From positions 43,680,998-43,744,997 of the forward strand of contig NC_062223.1 of NCBI RefSeq assembly GCF_902686445.1: DNA of 64,000 nucleotides. The letters run 5' to 3'. Position 1 is the stretch's first letter, and every line of letters starts with the position of its first letter. The notes under the pieces are model-generated. The model saw only the letters and a program-made list of their open reading frames with translations, was not told the DNA's origin and searched no databases. A program made the position numbers and the translations under genes. This DNA is from Sciurus carolinensis (taxonomy: Eukaryota > Chordata > Mammalia > Rodentia > Sciuridae). Shown here piece after piece: positions 63,002 to 64,000 of this stretch.

Positions 63002-63261
63002 CTAGGAGAAACACACAGGCAGTCAGGCACAGGGATCCCAGCCCACCCCGGGTGGGGGATGGGGACCCGCCTGCTGAAACACCAGGGTCTGCTCCCCAAA
63101 GAGGGTCTTGCTCATCTGAGCTTCCAGCACAGCATGCACACATCCGAGGGCAGCCTGATGGAGCCATTCAGGCAAGGAAAGAGATCTCTCAGCTTCAACC
63201 TCCCAAGGAGATTATTCTACACATTTTGGAGGACCAAGTCTTGAATCAAGAAAACAAGGAC

Positions 63262-63449
63262 GGAGGCTGAGCGTGGTGGCTCATGCCTGTAATCCCAGCA
63301 GCTCAGAAGGCTGAGGCAGGAGGATCACAAGTTCAAAGCCAGCCTCAGCAACAGAGCAAGACCCTGTCTCAAAATAAAATTAAACAAAAGGGCTGGGGAT
63401 GTGGCTCGGTGGTTAAGCACCCCTGGGCTCAATCCCCAGTACAGTAAGT
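63262..63449 (+). repeat. B1-like/ID composite SINE with short target-site duplication
   Basis: It contains gctgagcgtggtggctcatg, cctgtaatcccagcagctca, then caaaataaaattaaacaaaa and gggctggggatgtggctcgg. The direct repeat aaggac is at 63256-63261 and 63450-63455. Confidence 0.92.
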
Positions 63450-63718
63450 AAGGACTAAAAAGATGACACAAGTTAAAGCCTTTAGCATAGGGAAAGCGGT
63501 ACAAAGTTAAATGTCAACTAATGGGGGGAGCTACTACTCGAAGTAACACGCAAGAGCTGACGAACCAGGAGCGGCCCCCAACTGGGAATTCAAGATAAAT
63601 CCATTACCCAAGCGCTCCTTTCCATCACCACTCAAAAGGTGACATAAAACAGCGGACAAAAAATACTTGGGGGGAAAAAAAGTTAAATCATTTATAATCT
63701 GGTCATGGAACCAGCTCA

Positions 63719-63838
63719 TTTTTTAATATTTTTTAGTTGTAGATGGACACAATATCTGTATTTTTATGTGGTGCTGAGGATCGAACCCAGTGCCGCCTAC
63801 GTGCTAGGCAGGCACTCTACCACTGAGCCCCCGGCTCT
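63719..63838 (-). repeat. ID-related SINE, minus strand
   Basis: The plus strand reads ttagttgtagatggacacaa, tatctgtatttttatgtggt, gctgaggatcgaacccagtg, ctctaccactgagcccccgg. The ID body is the reverse complement; the tail side carries an extra tail unit that is very common in squirrel genomes. Confidence 0.85.
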
Positions 63839-64000
63839 CTTCATTTTTGAGCATTTCCTCCTTGCTTTTAGTCACAAGAATGTGTGACTGCAGGGCACTC
63901 GCTATTCCACAGGTTTTCCGTTCCATGTGTTTGTATTACATCATTTCACAGCATTGAGGACTATACAAATAAATACTTAAGTACTTTTACATTGTGATCC

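Larger units (their letters stand above)
63002..64000. other. NAT10 intron (5' part continues outside)
   Basis: The last kilobase is intron of NAT10. It holds a composite SINE (63262-63449, +) and an ID-related element (63719-63838, -). No upstream NAT10 exon is visible. Confidence 0.7.

Overview
This is a stretch of nuclear mammalian DNA, not a microbial or viral sequence. It carries two multi-exon protein genes in tail-to-tail (convergent) arrangement, with long introns full of interspersed repeats. The younger SINEs are tRNA-Ala-derived ID elements and B1-like/ID composites ending in A-rich tails. That combination, without B2 or B4 elements or primate Alu dimers, is what I know from squirrels (Sciuridae: ground squirrels, marmots and relatives), so the source is most likely a sciurid rodent. 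The species call is inference.

Positions 1-45,650 (+ strand) hold the 3' part of ABTB2 (ankyrin repeat and BTB/POZ domain containing 2): sixteen coding exons, the stop codon and a 1.2 kb 3' UTR with a polyadenylation signal. All splice sites are GT-AG and all reading phases join. The exons encode about 730 residues, which matches residues ~296-1025 of a 1,025-residue protein. The large first exon lies upstream of the window. The conceptual order is: a helical region with a histone-fold-like segment, about five ankyrin repeats, a linker, a BTB/POZ domain and a BACK-like C-terminus.

Positions 45,650-49,340 are intergenic and hold only repeat remnants that I can recognise.

Positions 49,340-64,000 (- strand) hold the 3' part of NAT10 (RNA cytidine acetyltransferase): seventeen coding exons encoding about 611 residues, followed by a ~0.7 kb 3' UTR. 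They cover the end of the helicase-like part, the GNAT acetyltransferase domain with an intact acetyl-CoA loop, the C-terminal RNA-binding region and a lysine-rich tail. The 5' half lies beyond position 64,000.

The ABTB2-NAT10 neighbourhood is the known mammalian arrangement (human 11p13). The two genes are not known to share a pathway: ABTB2 is thought to be a ubiquitin-ligase adaptor, and NAT10 is a nucleolar RNA-modifying enzyme. Neither promoter is in the window. I found no undescribed system. The points worth a second look are nested transposon insertions with readable target-site duplications, an inverted SINE pair in a NAT10 intron, a CpG-rich patch and a tandem palindrome in an ABTB2 intron, candidate conserved non-coding stretches, and exon-phase patterns in the NAT10 catalytic domain.
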